Origin: Methylotenera versatilis 301
Lineage (GTDB): Bacteria; Pseudomonadota; Gammaproteobacteria; Burkholderiales; Methylophilaceae
Reading direction: 5' to 3'
DNA: 64,000 bases
NCBI RefSeq assembly: GCF_000093025.1
Contig: NC_014207.1
Coordinates: 1,426,001 to 1,490,000, forward strand
Positions 34,497 to 44,372 of the stretch are shown here, piece after piece. Positions within the stretch are counted from its first letter, which is position 1, and every line of letters starts with the position of its first letter. A program made the translations under genes and the position numbers. Below the pieces are notes generated by a model, which saw only the letters and a list, made by a program, of their open reading frames with translations, was not told the origin of the DNA and made no database searches.

Positions 34497-37148
34497 TTAA
34501 ATCTCTGAAATAATAGCTTCTTTCAGTGCGATGATGCGAAGGGCATCAAGTTTTTGGCCTTTATTTGCGGATATTAAGAAGGTGTCTTCAGCACGATTGC
34601 CTAGGGTGTTAATTTTTGCATTATGTAGTTCAACCTCAAGTACTAAAAGCTGATGCGCCAAACTCGCCAGTAGACCGGGACGGTCGTTGGCAATGATTTC
34701 TAGTTTATGATTATTATTGTCAGCTTCCTGTGTAATAGTGACTTGCGCCAAAATAGGCATATGTTTTACTTGGCGGCTGATACGGCCTTTGAGTGGTGAC
34801 TCTAGTGGTTGAGTTTTATCAAGTTTCTGCGTAAGTTCTACTTCAATAAACTTTAATAATCCACTGTAGCTTACAGACTTACCTGATTGATCTAAAACAA
34901 TAAAGCTATCTAGAGCGTAGGCGTGATCAGTGGTGTAAATTTTGGCTTCAACAATGTTATAGCCCATGCGATCAAAAAAGTTACATATTCTTGCGAATAG
35001 GTCGTTTTGATCTTTGCTGTAAATCATGACTTGAATGCCATCACCACTGGGACTTAATCGAGCGCGAACAATTGCTTGTGTCGTATTTAGATGAGGTGTT
35101 AGAAGGCGACTGTGCCAAGCGATTTCATCGCTTTCATGGCGAATAAAATAATTAGAGCCGAACTTTTCCCATAAATGCTCATAAGAGTGCTTACTTAAGC
35201 CAAATTTATTGAGTCGCTCTGCAGCCTCTGACTTACGTGTTGCAATGGCTTGTTGAACGTAAAGCAATTGGTTGGTTAAAGCATGCTTGGTGGCGTTGAA
35301 TAGACTTTCTAGCAGCCTTGCTTTCCATGCGTTCCATACTAATGGGCTTGTGCCTCGAATATCAGCAACGGTAAGTAAATACAGTGCTACTAATCGACGC
35401 TCATTTTGAACAAAGCGTGAGAATGTTTCGATCACACTGGGATCTGATAAGTCTGATTTTTGAGCGGTAGAGGACATTTGTAAATGTGCGGCTACCAGCC
35501 ATGCAACAAATGCGCTGTCTGCTTTAGAAAGCCCGTGAAGCTTGCAAAATTTAGTCGCGTCTACCGTGCCAAGTGTTGAGTGATCGCCGCCACGACCTTT
35601 TGCAATATCATGGAATAGAGCCGCTAAATATAATAAATGTGGTGCGTCAAACTCTGCAAATAATCTACTGCACAATGGAAATTCATGTTTAAGCTCAGGC
35701 TTTGCAAAGCGGCGCAGATTAGCCAGTACATTTAGGATATGCTCATCTACGGTGTATACATGGAATAAATCATGCTGCATTTGACCAATAATTTTGCCGA
35801 ATGCTGGAATATAACTACCTAAAATACCATAACGATTCATAGCGCGAAGTGCATGATTGACGCCGCTTGGCTGCGAGATAATCTCAATGAATAGTTTTTT
35901 ATTGGCAGAATTTTGCCTGAAATCACGGTTAACTAAGCGCTTAACTCTTTGCATGTTGCGCAATAGTGTTGCGCCCATTCCATCGAGCTCTGGATGTTGT
36001 TGCAACAAGAGAAATGCTTCGAAAATTGCTGAAGGATGTTGTTGCAGTAACCCGGCCGTTTTAGCTTCAAGTAATTGGTCATGCGACTCAAAGTGCGTAT
36101 TAATTGATTTTATGATTGGCGGATTAATAGCAATCATTTGCTGAAAAGACTTAAGCAAAATTTCATTCATCAAGCTAACAAATTTTACGCTGCGATAATA
36201 ACTTTGCATTAACTGCTCACTGGCACGTTTGCGAGGTGTATTAACGTAGCCTAACGAATCCGCCAATTCGTTCTGGAAGTCAAACAATAAGCGATCTTCA
36301 CGACGTTTACTGATGAAATGCAAGCGTATGCGTAGTAATTGCAAGTTGCTTTGATGTTGCTGGATTTGTCTGGCTTCGAGTGCTGAAATAACATTTTGTT
36401 TGGTGAGCAGCGTCCAAATGTTATTGGCCGCTGATGGGCGTGCACTAGCCATGTTCAAACTTTGTGCAATCCACAATATCATGTGTAGGTCGCGTAATCC
36501 GCCAGGACTTTCTTTAATATTAGGCTCTAAATTGTAGGCAGTATCGTTAAATTTCGCATGGCGATTGTTTTGCTCTTTTAGCTTAGCTACAAAGAAACTA
36601 GCTATTGCTGCTGGATTACTGAGGGTGTGATTAATTTCATCTAAAAACTCCTGGTAGAACTTAGCTTCCCCAGTAATTAAGCGAGATTCGATTAAGTTGG
36701 TTTGGACCGTAATATCTTTTTTTGCTTCGTGGATACATTCGCTTAAACTGCGTACGCTATGACCAACATTTAAGCCAATATCCCACAGTAAACCTACTAG
36801 TGCTTCAAGTTTGGCATTGATGTTAGCATTAGCTTGCAGGTCATCCGACTCGGGTATTAATATCAGTAAGTCAATGTCAGAGTAAGGATAAAGCTCACCA
36901 CGACCATACCCCCCCACAGCAATCAAGCAGCAACGTTTATCTAGGTTTGCTTGCTCCCATATGTTGACGAGCAATCGATCAATCAACTTGCAGTGTTGCT
37001 TAAAGAGACGAGTGTTATTAGGCGCTTTTAAGAAGTCAGTTTTTAACGCGAGAAAGCCGTCTTTCAAATAATGCCGAAGGGTGGCAATATTGCTCTTTTC
37101 AGGCGCATTCCCCTTATTTACTTGACTCTTCTGATCTTCCAACAGCAT
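34497..37148 (-). CDS. glnD: PII uridylyltransferase / uridylyl-removing enzyme
   Basis: This 883-residue sensor of nitrogen status modifies PII proteins. The nucleotidyltransferase motif GGYGRGELYPYSDIDLL is at 79-95, with Asp91 and Asp93 as metal ligands. The HD domain shows LAALFHDIAKGRGGDHS near residue 510. Two ACT domains follow, one with IQVMIYSKDQNDLFARICNFFDRMGYNIVEAKIYTT and one at the C-terminus with LEIIANDRPGLLASLAHQLLVLEVELHNAKINTLGNRAEDTF; these bind glutamine. Length and order are normal. It follows map by 4 bases. Confidence 0.95.
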   Translation of the reverse strand: MLLEDQKSQVNKGNAPEKSNIATLRHYLKDGFLALKTDFLKAPNNTRLFKQHCKLIDRLLVNIWEQANLDKRCCLIAVGGYGRGELYPYSDIDLLILIPESDDLQANANINAKLEALVGLLWDIGLNVGHSVRSLSECIHEAKKDITVQTNLIESRLITGEAKFYQEFLDEINHTLSNPAAIASFFVAKLKEQNNRHAKFNDTAYNLEPNIKESPGGLRDLHMILWIAQSLNMASARPSAANNIWTLLTKQNVISALEARQIQQHQSNLQLLRIRLHFISKRREDRLLFDFQNELADSLGYVNTPRKRASEQLMQSYYRSVKFVSLMNEILLKSFQQMIAINPPIIKSINTHFESHDQLLEAKTAGLLQQHPSAIFEAFLLLQQHPELDGMGATLLRNMQRVKRLVNRDFRQNSANKKLFIEIISQPSGVNHALRAMNRYGILGSYIPAFGKIIGQMQHDLFHVYTVDEHILNVLANLRRFAKPELKHEFPLCSRLFAEFDAPHLLYLAALFHDIAKGRGGDHSTLGTVDATKFCKLHGLSKADSAFVAWLVAAHLQMSSTAQKSDLSDPSVIETFSRFVQNERRLVALYLLTVADIRGTSPLVWNAWKARLLESLFNATKHALTNQLLYVQQAIATRKSEAAERLNKFGLSKHSYEHLWEKFGSNYFIRHESDEIAWHSRLLTPHLNTTQAIVRARLSPSGDGIQVMIYSKDQNDLFARICNFFDRMGYNIVEAKIYTTDHAYALDSFIVLDQSGKSVSYSGLLKFIEVELTQKLDKTQPLESPLKGRISRQVKHMPILAQVTITQEADNNNHKLEIIANDRPGLLASLAHQLLVLEVELHNAKINTLGNRAEDTFLISANKGQKLDALRIIALKEAIISEI

Positions 37149-37152
37149 TTTG

Positions 37153-37980
37153 TTAGATTGGCTTTTGTGAAGACTCTAGTTTTTGCACAAACTCTGGGGT
37201 TGCTGGTGAGCCGCTAGATAAAGTCATCACTTCATAGCCTGTTTCCGTGACCAAAATCGTATGTTCCCATTGTGCAGATAAGCTGCGGTCTTTAGTGACG
37301 ATAGTCCAGCCATCTGGCATGTGCTTAATGTCACGCTTGCCGGCATTAATCATTGGCTCAATCGTAAACATCATGCCTGTTTTAAGTACTACACCCATGC
37401 CTGGCTTGCCGTAATGCAGCACTTGAGGATCTTCATGAAAGACCTTGCCGATTCCGTGGCCGCAAAATTCACGTACTACGCTATAGCCACTTTTCTCGGC
37501 AAACGTTTGAATGGCAAATCCGATGTCACCTAATGTTGCACCAGGTTTAACTTTGCTAATACCTAGCCACATAGCTTGGTAAGTGATTTCACATAAGCGC
37601 TTGGCTTGGTTAGTGACTTCACCCACATAAAACATGCGACTGGTGTCGCCGTGATAGCCGTCTTTAATGACGGTAATGTCAATATTGACAATGTCGCCAT
37701 TCTTAAGTGCTTTATCGCTAGGCACGCCATGACATATTTGTTGGTTAATCGAAGTGCAAATCGATTTAGGGTAAGGTCTATGTCCATCAGGTGCATAATT
37801 AAGCGGTGCTGGTATGGCCTGTTGCACATCAACAATGTAATCGTGACAAAGTTTATCTAACTGGTCTGTTGTTACGCCATGTACAACGTGAGGGGTAATG
37901 AAATCAAGCACTTCTGAGGCAAGTTTGCCTGCGATGCGCATTTTTTCGATGTCTTGCTGATTTTTGATTGAGATTGCCAT
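37153..37980 (-). CDS. map: methionine aminopeptidase, type I
   Basis: A 275-residue type Ia enzyme that removes N-terminal methionine. The metal ligands are visible: the two Asp in GDIVNIDITVIKDGYHGDTSRMF, His in FCGHGIGKVFHEDPQ, Glu in MFTIEPMIN and Glu in SAQWEHTILVT. The substrate-side His is in NQQICHGVPSD. The order map-glnD is common in Proteobacteria, where map usually lies opposite rpsB; here an HDOD gene separates map from rpsB. Confidence 0.96.
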   Translation of the reverse strand: MAISIKNQQDIEKMRIAGKLASEVLDFITPHVVHGVTTDQLDKLCHDYIVDVQQAIPAPLNYAPDGHRPYPKSICTSINQQICHGVPSDKALKNGDIVNIDITVIKDGYHGDTSRMFYVGEVTNQAKRLCEITYQAMWLGISKVKPGATLGDIGFAIQTFAEKSGYSVVREFCGHGIGKVFHEDPQVLHYGKPGMGVVLKTGMMFTIEPMINAGKRDIKHMPDGWTIVTKDRSLSAQWEHTILVTETGYEVMTLSSGSPATPEFVQKLESSQKPI

Positions 37981-38054
37981 GAACTTGCTAACTTGTGAAT
38001 ATTAAGCTTATTTTAGCATAGCAATTATTCATAATTTTAATTTCTAGCTAATGT

Positions 38055-38906
38055 CTACGGAATGTTTGACGCTGCAGTGGCAGGTGTTCCAACAATCCTC
38101 ATCACTCTGGCAATATCCATGCGTAAAAGTTCGGCAATATCACGGTAATCATCTGGTAAAGCTGCATCATCCCAGCCATTAGCAGAGTGGCGTGCAAGAT
38201 TCACAGCTAGTGTGACATTGCGCACGCGCTGTTCACCTGATGCATTATCCTGCATAAGCTTGGAGAGAAGGGGGGGTAATTGGAATGCTTCAACTAATTC
38301 TTTTTGTAAGTCGATTAATTTAAAGCCTAGCACCTCTTCTTGTGCCGCTGCACTGCGTAGCGATTTATCGGCTTGTTGCATGGCATATATTGCATTCATT
38401 TTATCTGGTGCGAAGCACCACATCAGCATTTCAGATAAGTCATGTAATAGTGCTGCAGTACGCACCTCTTCGGCATGCAAGTCAGCTAGGTGCGTAGCCC
38501 AGTCCGCAGCGTAACGAGCGGCTTGATGCGCGCGACGCACTAGTTTAAGTAAGTGCATTAAAGCTGGAAGGTTAGTCTTTAACATGTCTTCAACTAAAAT
38601 TTTTGGCGATAGGTATGTGAAAAATGATGTTGTTCCCATCATTAATATAGCTTGGTCAGCCTGAACTAAATCTTGCAGCTGTTTCTTGCCTCTATGATTT
38701 TGGGAAAAGCTGAGCACGTTAAATACCATCATAGGATCATTCAGAACCGCGGTAGAAATGGCGCGCGCGCTTAAATTATCCTCATCTTCTTTTAAGCGTG
38801 CGACTTCTCGTGCAGTATGCTTAAGAACAGGAATTTCTGCGTTCCGAATAAAGCTAATCCAAGTGTTGATGTCTTTTGAGGCAAGCTCTTGGGGTGTTGA
38901 TGTCAT
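38055..38906 (-). CDS. HDOD-domain protein
   Basis: This 283-residue protein has an HDOD domain over about residues 10-230 (EIPVLKHTAREVARLKEDEDNLSARAISTAVLNDPMMVFNVLSFSQ, then RAHQAARYAADWATHLADLHAEEVRTAALLHDLSEMLMWCFAPDKM). The HD-like pair HDLSE lacks the complete metal site of true phosphohydrolases, as is usual for HDOD proteins. Such proteins act in signal transduction, but the partner here is unknown. It lies 74 bases upstream of map on the same strand. Confidence 0.8.
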   Translation of the reverse strand: MTSTPQELASKDINTWISFIRNAEIPVLKHTAREVARLKEDEDNLSARAISTAVLNDPMMVFNVLSFSQNHRGKKQLQDLVQADQAILMMGTTSFFTYLSPKILVEDMLKTNLPALMHLLKLVRRAHQAARYAADWATHLADLHAEEVRTAALLHDLSEMLMWCFAPDKMNAIYAMQQADKSLRSAAAQEEVLGFKLIDLQKELVEAFQLPPLLSKLMQDNASGEQRVRNVTLAVNLARHSANGWDDAALPDDYRDIAELLRMDIARVMRIVGTPATAASNIP

Positions 38907-39301
38907 TTACAATCTCCTTCAGTAACTACGTAACATACGCTAGTCAAGCAATTTTATATGTGATAAAAAGAACTGTAAAAATAGTGTTTACCTTGCGATT
39001 GCTGTATTTTTAACTAAAATGCCGCTCACGAAATTCAGGTTAATTAGGTTCAGTCTGATTCACGTTGAAGAAAGTGAAGGAATAAGCTAGTAAACTCATA
39101 TGCTTAGTGGTATTATTTCGCCTCTGCAATTTGGCAGAAATACATTTGTAAAAATGTATTGTTTGAAATGCAGTTTTAAAATTTACATACAACCCAATCA
39201 AGGGTGCCTCAAATATAACGGTTGCTTTTCAGTAATCGCTTGTTAATTAAGGTGTTTTTGGAGTTGTGTGAATATATAACCCTTTTGAAAAGAGAATTAT
39301 T
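38907..39301 (+). promoter_or_regulatory. rpsB promoter region and structured leader
   Basis: 395 bases without a gene between the HDOD gene and rpsB. A promoter candidate is TTGCGA (38993-38998), 16-base spacer, TAAAAT (39015-39020). Two adjacent hairpins follow in the leader: TCTGC/GCAGA (39123-39127 and 39134-39138) and AATACATTT/AAATGTATT (39139-39147 and 39152-39160). Ribosomal protein S2 is known to regulate its own rpsB-tsf mRNA through the leader in Escherichia coli; whether these hairpins serve that here is inference. Confidence 0.5.
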
Positions 39302-40048
39302 ATGTCAGTCACTATGCGTGATATGTTAGAAGCCGGTGTTCACTTTGGCCATCAAACTCGTTACTGGAATCCAAAAATGGCGCCGTTCATTTTCGGTGAT
39401 CGTAACAAAATCCATATTGTAAACCTTGAAAAAACATTACCAATGTTTGAAGACGCGCTTAAACACGTGCGTACATTGGCTGCAAACAAAGGTCGTATCT
39501 TATTCGTTGGTACAAAGCGTCAAGCGCGTGATATCGTTAAAGAAGAAGCTAGCCGTGCTGGTTGCGCTTATGTGAATCACCGTTGGTTGGGCGGTATGTT
39601 AACTAACTTTAAAACAGTTAAACAATCTATCAAACGCCTTCATGACTTTGAAGTGATGTTAGAAGATGGTAGCTTAGAAAAATTCGGTAAAAAAGAAGCT
39701 TTAGGTTACAAGCGTGAAATTGAAAAATTAGAGCGTTCAATCGGTGGTATTAAAGAAATGGGCGGTTTGCCAGACGCTATTTTCATCATTGACGTTGGTC
39801 ATGAAAGCGGTGCGATTACTGAAGCTGCTAAATTAGGCATTCCAGTGATTGGTATTGTTGATACAAACAACTCACCAGATGGCGTAGCTTTTGTGATTCC
39901 AGGAAACGATGACTCAAGCCGTGCAATTCGCTTGTATGCTCGTGGTATTGCGGATGCTGTATTAGAAGGCCGTAACTCTGTGATTACTGAGCTTGTTAAA
40001 TCAGCAAGTGAAGAGACTGCAGAAGTTGCTGAAGTTGCAGCTGCGTAA
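39302..40048 (+). CDS. rpsB: 30S ribosomal protein S2
   Basis: A 248-residue S2 protein. [45 protein letters not shown] at the start and [47 protein letters not shown] near the end are diagnostic. The C-terminal tail is acidic and Ala-rich. An AAAGAGAA-like ribosome site lies close to the ATG. It heads the conserved rpsB-tsf-pyrH-frr order and is followed by a terminator, so part of the transcription probably stops before tsf. Confidence 0.97.
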   Translation: MSVTMRDMLEAGVHFGHQTRYWNPKMAPFIFGDRNKIHIVNLEKTLPMFEDALKHVRTLAANKGRILFVGTKRQARDIVKEEASRAGCAYVNHRWLGGMLTNFKTVKQSIKRLHDFEVMLEDGSLEKFGKKEALGYKREIEKLERSIGGIKEMGGLPDAIFIIDVGHESGAITEAAKLGIPVIGIVDTNNSPDGVAFVIPGNDDSSRAIRLYARGIADAVLEGRNSVITELVKSASEETAEVAEVAAA

Positions 40049-40061
40049 TTAGCGACACCTT

Positions 40062-40087
40062 AAAAGGGGCTTAAGAGCCCCTTTTTT
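40062..40087 (+). terminator. intrinsic terminator after rpsB
   Basis: A 10-bp stem AAAAGGGGCT / AGCCCCTTTT, loop TAAG, followed by TT. It lies 13 bases after the rpsB stop and before tsf. Confidence 0.88.
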
Positions 40088-40196
40088 AATTTTAGAACTT
40101 ACTTGATGAAATTAACGTTCTAAATAATAATTAAACATTAAAATCAATAAACTAAGTCATTAATCTAATGTGACTTGTGAAATTTAGGAGCTTAAA

Positions 40197-41072
40197 ATGG
40201 CTGAAATTACCGCAAGTATGGTAAAAGAATTACGTGAGCGCACTGACGCGCCTATGATGGATTGTAAAAAAGCGTTATCTGAAGCAGAAGGTGATATGAC
40301 ACGTGGTGAAGAAATTCTACGTGTACGTTTTGGTAATAAAGCAAGTAAAGCAGCAGGTCGCGTAGCTGCTGAAGGTACAGTAGGAATTTCAATCAGTGCT
40401 GATGGTAAAACTGGTGCGATGGTTGAAGTTAACTCTGAAACAGACTTCTGTGCTAAAAATGAAGACTTCCTGAAGTTTGTAAACGAATTGGCTGGCATTA
40501 TTGCTAATAGCACTGCCGCTGATATCGAAGCTGTAGCAGTTCTGCCTATGAGTGGTGCAACTGTTGAAGAAACACGTGCTCAATTGGTTGGTAAAATTGG
40601 CGAAAACATTACACCACGTCGTTTTGTACGCCCAGTTGCACAAGGTAAATTAGCTAGTTATGTACATGGCAGCAAAATCGGTGTGTTAGTTGATTTGGTT
40701 GGCGGTGATGATAATTTAGCTAAAGATATTGCTATGCATATTGCTGCAGCTAAACCAAAATCATTAGATGCTTCAGGGATTGATGCTAGCTTGATTGAAG
40801 CTGAACGTCGTGTAGCGATTGAAAAGGCAAAAGAAGCTGGTAAGCCAGAAGCTATGTTAGAGAAAATCGCTGACGGTACTGTTGCAAAATTCTTAAAAGA
40901 AGTCACTTTGTTAAGCCAAGTTTTTGTTAAAGATGACAAAATGACGATTGAACAATTGCTTAAATCTAAAGGCGCTTCAGTAGCTTCATTCACAATGTAC
41001 ACTGTAGGCGAAGGCATTGAGAAGGTTGTTGTAGATTATGCAGCGGAAGTAGCTGCTGCTGCAAAAGTATAA
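40197..41072 (+). CDS. tsf: elongation factor Ts
   Basis: This 291-residue guanine nucleotide exchange factor for EF-Tu starts [42 protein letters not shown], the N-terminal UBA-like module, and has [19 protein letters not shown] in the core and [28 protein letters not shown] near the end. An AGGAG site precedes the ATG. It has its own terminator downstream. Confidence 0.97.
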   Translation: MAEITASMVKELRERTDAPMMDCKKALSEAEGDMTRGEEILRVRFGNKASKAAGRVAAEGTVGISISADGKTGAMVEVNSETDFCAKNEDFLKFVNELAGIIANSTAADIEAVAVLPMSGATVEETRAQLVGKIGENITPRRFVRPVAQGKLASYVHGSKIGVLVDLVGGDDNLAKDIAMHIAAAKPKSLDASGIDASLIEAERRVAIEKAKEAGKPEAMLEKIADGTVAKFLKEVTLLSQVFVKDDKMTIEQLLKSKGASVASFTMYTVGEGIEKVVVDYAAEVAAAAKV

Positions 41073-41132
41073 ATCTAAGCCTGATTATCAAGCTGCAAAT
41101 GCTGCTTGATTGATTGCTAGATTCAAAAATAG

Positions 41133-41165
41133 TGGACTAAGCGAATGGCTTAGTCCATTTTTTTT
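41133..41165 (+). terminator. intrinsic terminator after tsf
   Basis: A 10-bp stem TGGACTAAGC (41133-41142) with GCTTAGTCCA (41148-41157), followed by eight T. Confidence 0.93.
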
Positions 41166-41253
41166 AGCAAAAAGTTAAGAATAATTGCGCTTATTTTTGC
41201 CCATGAATAGTGGTTTTATGCTTAAATAAGCAAACTTAAAAAAGAGGAACATT

Positions 41254-41970
41254 ATGGCCACACCAGCCTACAAACGCATCTTACTTAAACTATCTGGCGA
41301 GGCTTTAATGGGTGATGATGCATACGGTATTAATCGTGCCACCATTACTCGAATTGTTACCGAAGTGAAAGAAGTTGTTGATTTAGGTGTTCAAGTTGCA
41401 GTGGTTATCGGTGGTGGGAATATATTCCGCGGCGTAGCACCAGCAGCTGAAGGTATGGATAGAGCGACAGCTGATTACATGGGCATGCTAGCAACGGTCA
41501 TGAATGCCATGGCGCTGCAAGATGCAATGAAAAATATTGGTTTGAACGCTCGTGTACAAAGCGCACTAAACATCGCCCAAGTAGCCGAGCCTTACATTCG
41601 TGGTAAAGCCATCCGCTACTTGGAAGAAGGTCGTGTAGTGATATTTGGTGCGGGTACGGGTAATCCATTCTTCACTACAGATACAGCAGCTGCTTTACGT
41701 GGAATGGAAATGAATGCAGAAATCGTCATTAAAGCAACGAAGGTTGATGGTATTTATACCGACGACCCAAAAACCAATCCGGAAGCGATGCGCTATAAAA
41801 CCATTACTTTTGACGAGGCTATCAATAAAAACCTTAAAGTGATGGATGCAACAGCACTCACGTTATGTCGAGATCAAAAGTTACCGATTTCAGTATTTAG
41901 CATTTTTAAACAAGGTGCGCTTAAAAAAGTGGTGATGGGCGAAGATGAAGGTACGATGGTTACTCCCTAG
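41254..41970 (+). CDS. pyrH: UMP kinase
   Basis: A 238-residue amino-acid-kinase-fold enzyme that phosphorylates UMP to UDP. It has the N-terminal [15 protein letters not shown], the nucleotide loop [13 protein letters not shown], and [22 protein letters not shown], the hallmarks of bacterial PyrH. It is followed by frr, as in most Proteobacteria. An AGAGGAA-like ribosome site precedes the ATG. Family members are hexameric and regulated by GTP and UTP. Confidence 0.97.
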   Translation: MATPAYKRILLKLSGEALMGDDAYGINRATITRIVTEVKEVVDLGVQVAVVIGGGNIFRGVAPAAEGMDRATADYMGMLATVMNAMALQDAMKNIGLNARVQSALNIAQVAEPYIRGKAIRYLEEGRVVIFGAGTGNPFFTTDTAAALRGMEMNAEIVIKATKVDGIYTDDPKTNPEAMRYKTITFDEAINKNLKVMDATALTLCRDQKLPISVFSIFKQGALKKVVMGEDEGTMVTP

Positions 41971-42075
41971 ATGTAACTCCATAAGCGTTACAGCATAAAT
42001 GTTTCGCTTTAAAGATTGAGGCTGCGGCACAGTGGTGAATGTATAAAAATTATAAGTATTAAGTTGGAGAAAGAA

Positions 42076-42633
42076 ATGTTAGACGATATTAAAAAAGTGG
42101 TAGATCAGAAAATGCAAAGGGCTCTAGAGGCATTGAAAACTGATTTAGCCAAGGTGCGTACGGGGCGAGCTCATACAGGCTTATTAGATCATGTGATGGT
42201 TGAATATTACGGCTCTATGGTTGCGGTCAATCAAGTCGCCAACGTTAATTTAGGTGATTCACGCACAATTCACGTGCAGCCTTTTGAAAAAAGCATGATA
42301 GGTAAAGTTGAAAAGGCTATTCGTGACTGTGACTTAGGTTTAAATCCTGCTACTAACGGCGACTTAATTCGCGTACCTATGCCTATGCTCACCGAAGAGC
42401 GCCGTCGAGATATGACCAAAATCGTTCGCTCTGAAGCTGAAGGTGCTAAAGTTTCTGTGCGTAATGCTCGTCGTGATGCCAATGATACTTTGAAAAAATT
42501 ACTAAAAGACAAAGAAATTTCTGAAGATGAAGAGCGTCGCGCGCAAGATGATGTTCAAAAAGCGACAGACAAAGCCGTGGCAGAAATTGATAAAATGCTG
42601 CAAGTAAAAGAAGTTGAATTGATGGCTGTGTAA
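42076..42633 (+). CDS. frr: ribosome recycling factor
   Basis: A 185-residue protein, the standard RRF length. It starts [47 protein letters not shown] and has [66 protein letters not shown], the helical domain. The frame is open 20 codons further upstream, but the ATG at 42076 has a GGAGA site and gives the family N-terminus. With EF-G it splits ribosomes after termination. Confidence 0.97.
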   Translation: MLDDIKKVVDQKMQRALEALKTDLAKVRTGRAHTGLLDHVMVEYYGSMVAVNQVANVNLGDSRTIHVQPFEKSMIGKVEKAIRDCDLGLNPATNGDLIRVPMPMLTEERRRDMTKIVRSEAEGAKVSVRNARRDANDTLKKLLKDKEISEDEERRAQDDVQKATDKAVAEIDKMLQVKEVELMAV

Positions 42634-42705
42634 GAAAAATAGCGAATATACTCTTGCAAACTATTCATCAATTTAATAAATTAGCTCAAATCGACGGGAG
42701 CCTAC

Positions 42706-43464
42706 GTGGGTTTTTTTACTAGCGCGACACAAACAATTCCGACTGCGGCTGAAACTCCTAAGCATATCGCCGTTATTATGGACGGTAATGGTCGATGGGC
42801 TCGTAAGCGTTTTTTACCTAGAGTAGCAGGTCATAAACGCGGCGTGGAAACGGTACGTGATCTGGTTAAGTATTGCGTAACGTTAAAAGTTGAATATTTA
42901 ACACTCTTTGCTTTTAGTAGTGAGAATTGGCGTAGACCAACAGAAGAAGTCTCATATTTAATGGGATTATTCATGCATGCACTTAAGCGTGAGGTTGCAA
43001 AACTACATCAAAACAATATCAAACTCATTATGATTGGTGATCGCAGTCGCTTTGATGCTGAGTTGGTTGCTCAAATCGAGGCGTCTGAACAGTTAACTGC
43101 AAGTAACACAGGGCTAGTCTTAACTATTGCTGCTAATTATGGCGGTCGTTGGGATGTTTTGCAGGCAGTTAACAAAATGCAGTTGGCGGCACCGCAGCTC
43201 ACAGGCTTTTACAGAGAAGATCACCTTACTCCTCATCTTTCCATGAGTTACGCGCCAGAGCCAGATTTGTTTATACGTACTGGCGGGGAAACACGCATTA
43301 GTAATTTTCTTTTATGGCAACTGGCTTATACCGAGTTATATTTCACAGATACGCTGTGGCCAGACTTCAATGAGGCGGCCTTTAATTTGGCTATTCAATC
43401 TTACCAAAATCGTGAACGCCGATTTGGCCGTACTAGCGAGCAGTTGGTTGAACCTAAAGCTTAA
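42706..43464 (+). CDS. uppS: undecaprenyl diphosphate synthase
   Basis: This 252-residue cis-prenyltransferase makes the C55 lipid carrier for peptidoglycan. The catalytic block [16 protein letters not shown] has Asp26; [22 protein letters not shown] and [38 protein letters not shown] are also diagnostic. The start is GTG with a GGGAG site. It begins the envelope part of the gene string, followed by cdsA. Confidence 0.96.
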   Translation: MGFFTSATQTIPTAAETPKHIAVIMDGNGRWARKRFLPRVAGHKRGVETVRDLVKYCVTLKVEYLTLFAFSSENWRRPTEEVSYLMGLFMHALKREVAKLHQNNIKLIMIGDRSRFDAELVAQIEASEQLTASNTGLVLTIAANYGGRWDVLQAVNKMQLAAPQLTGFYREDHLTPHLSMSYAPEPDLFIRTGGETRISNFLLWQLAYTELYFTDTLWPDFNEAAFNLAIQSYQNRERRFGRTSEQLVEPKA

Positions 43465-43528
43465 TCGCGCTAACCTTATTTCAAAAGAATTCATAAAGCG
43501 CTAATTTCAACAATCACAACTTACCCTT

Positions 43529-44356
43529 ATGCTAAAAACTAGAGTTATTACAGCTGTCATTTTAACCATTGGTTTCCTAATGGTATTGTTTTTAGCCTCT
43601 AAAATGGTTTGGACTTTTTTTACGCTAGCGGCGACACTGGTTGGCGTTTGGGAGTGGGCCAAACTCATTAAGCTCAATAAGCATCAAGTATATTTTTATG
43701 TGGCTTCAGCCCTTGTAATGGGCTTGTTGTGGATTTTCACTATCAATACACCATTTGCTTTATATCATGACGTGATTATATTTAGCTTATTGAGTTTGTC
43801 TGCCTTATTTTGGATTGTATTTTCCCCCGTTTGGCTGATTACTCGAAAAAGAGTTAACCAAAAGTTGCCGATGGCTTTTTTAGGTTTAGTGCTTTTGTTG
43901 GCGACTTGGCAAGCATTAAACGGATTACATAGCATCAGCCCTTGGCTGTTGCTAGGGGTGTTGGCAATCGTTTGGTTGGCAGACATCGCGGCCTATTTTG
44001 CAGGGAAACGATTCGGACGTCATAAACTAGCACCTGAAATTAGCCCGGGGAAGACTTGGGAAGGAGTTGCAGGTGCAATGTTAGCAGCAACTATTTACGG
44101 CTTAGCGCTCTGTTATCACATGCATTATAGTCGCTGGCTTATTGTAGGTTTATGGCTAATTGTAGTGCTGAGTGTCATGGGCGATTTGTTTGAGTCGCTA
44201 TTGAAACGCCAAGCTGGTGTGAAAGATAGCAGCCATTTGCTGCCAGGGCATGGCGGAGTTTTAGATAGAATTGACGGCTTAATACCAACCTTACCATTGG
44301 TGCTGTTTTATATTTACTATCCATTACTTTCAAGTCTGCAACTACATGTGCGCTAA
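43529..44356 (+). CDS. cdsA: phosphatidate cytidylyltransferase
   Basis: A 275-residue membrane enzyme with about seven or eight helices that makes CDP-diacylglycerol for phospholipid synthesis. The C-terminal signature is present (GVKDSSHLLPGHGGVLDRIDGLIPTLPLVLFYIYY), as is FGRHKLAPEISPGKTWEGVAGAMLAA. No clear ribosome site is seen. It lies 64 bases after uppS and just before ispC. Confidence 0.95.
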   Translation: MLKTRVITAVILTIGFLMVLFLASKMVWTFFTLAATLVGVWEWAKLIKLNKHQVYFYVASALVMGLLWIFTINTPFALYHDVIIFSLLSLSALFWIVFSPVWLITRKRVNQKLPMAFLGLVLLLATWQALNGLHSISPWLLLGVLAIVWLADIAAYFAGKRFGRHKLAPEISPGKTWEGVAGAMLAATIYGLALCYHMHYSRWLIVGLWLIVVLSVMGDLFESLLKRQAGVKDSSHLLPGHGGVLDRIDGLIPTLPLVLFYIYYPLLSSLQLHVR

Positions 44357-44372
44357 GTCTGTAAGTCACCAA

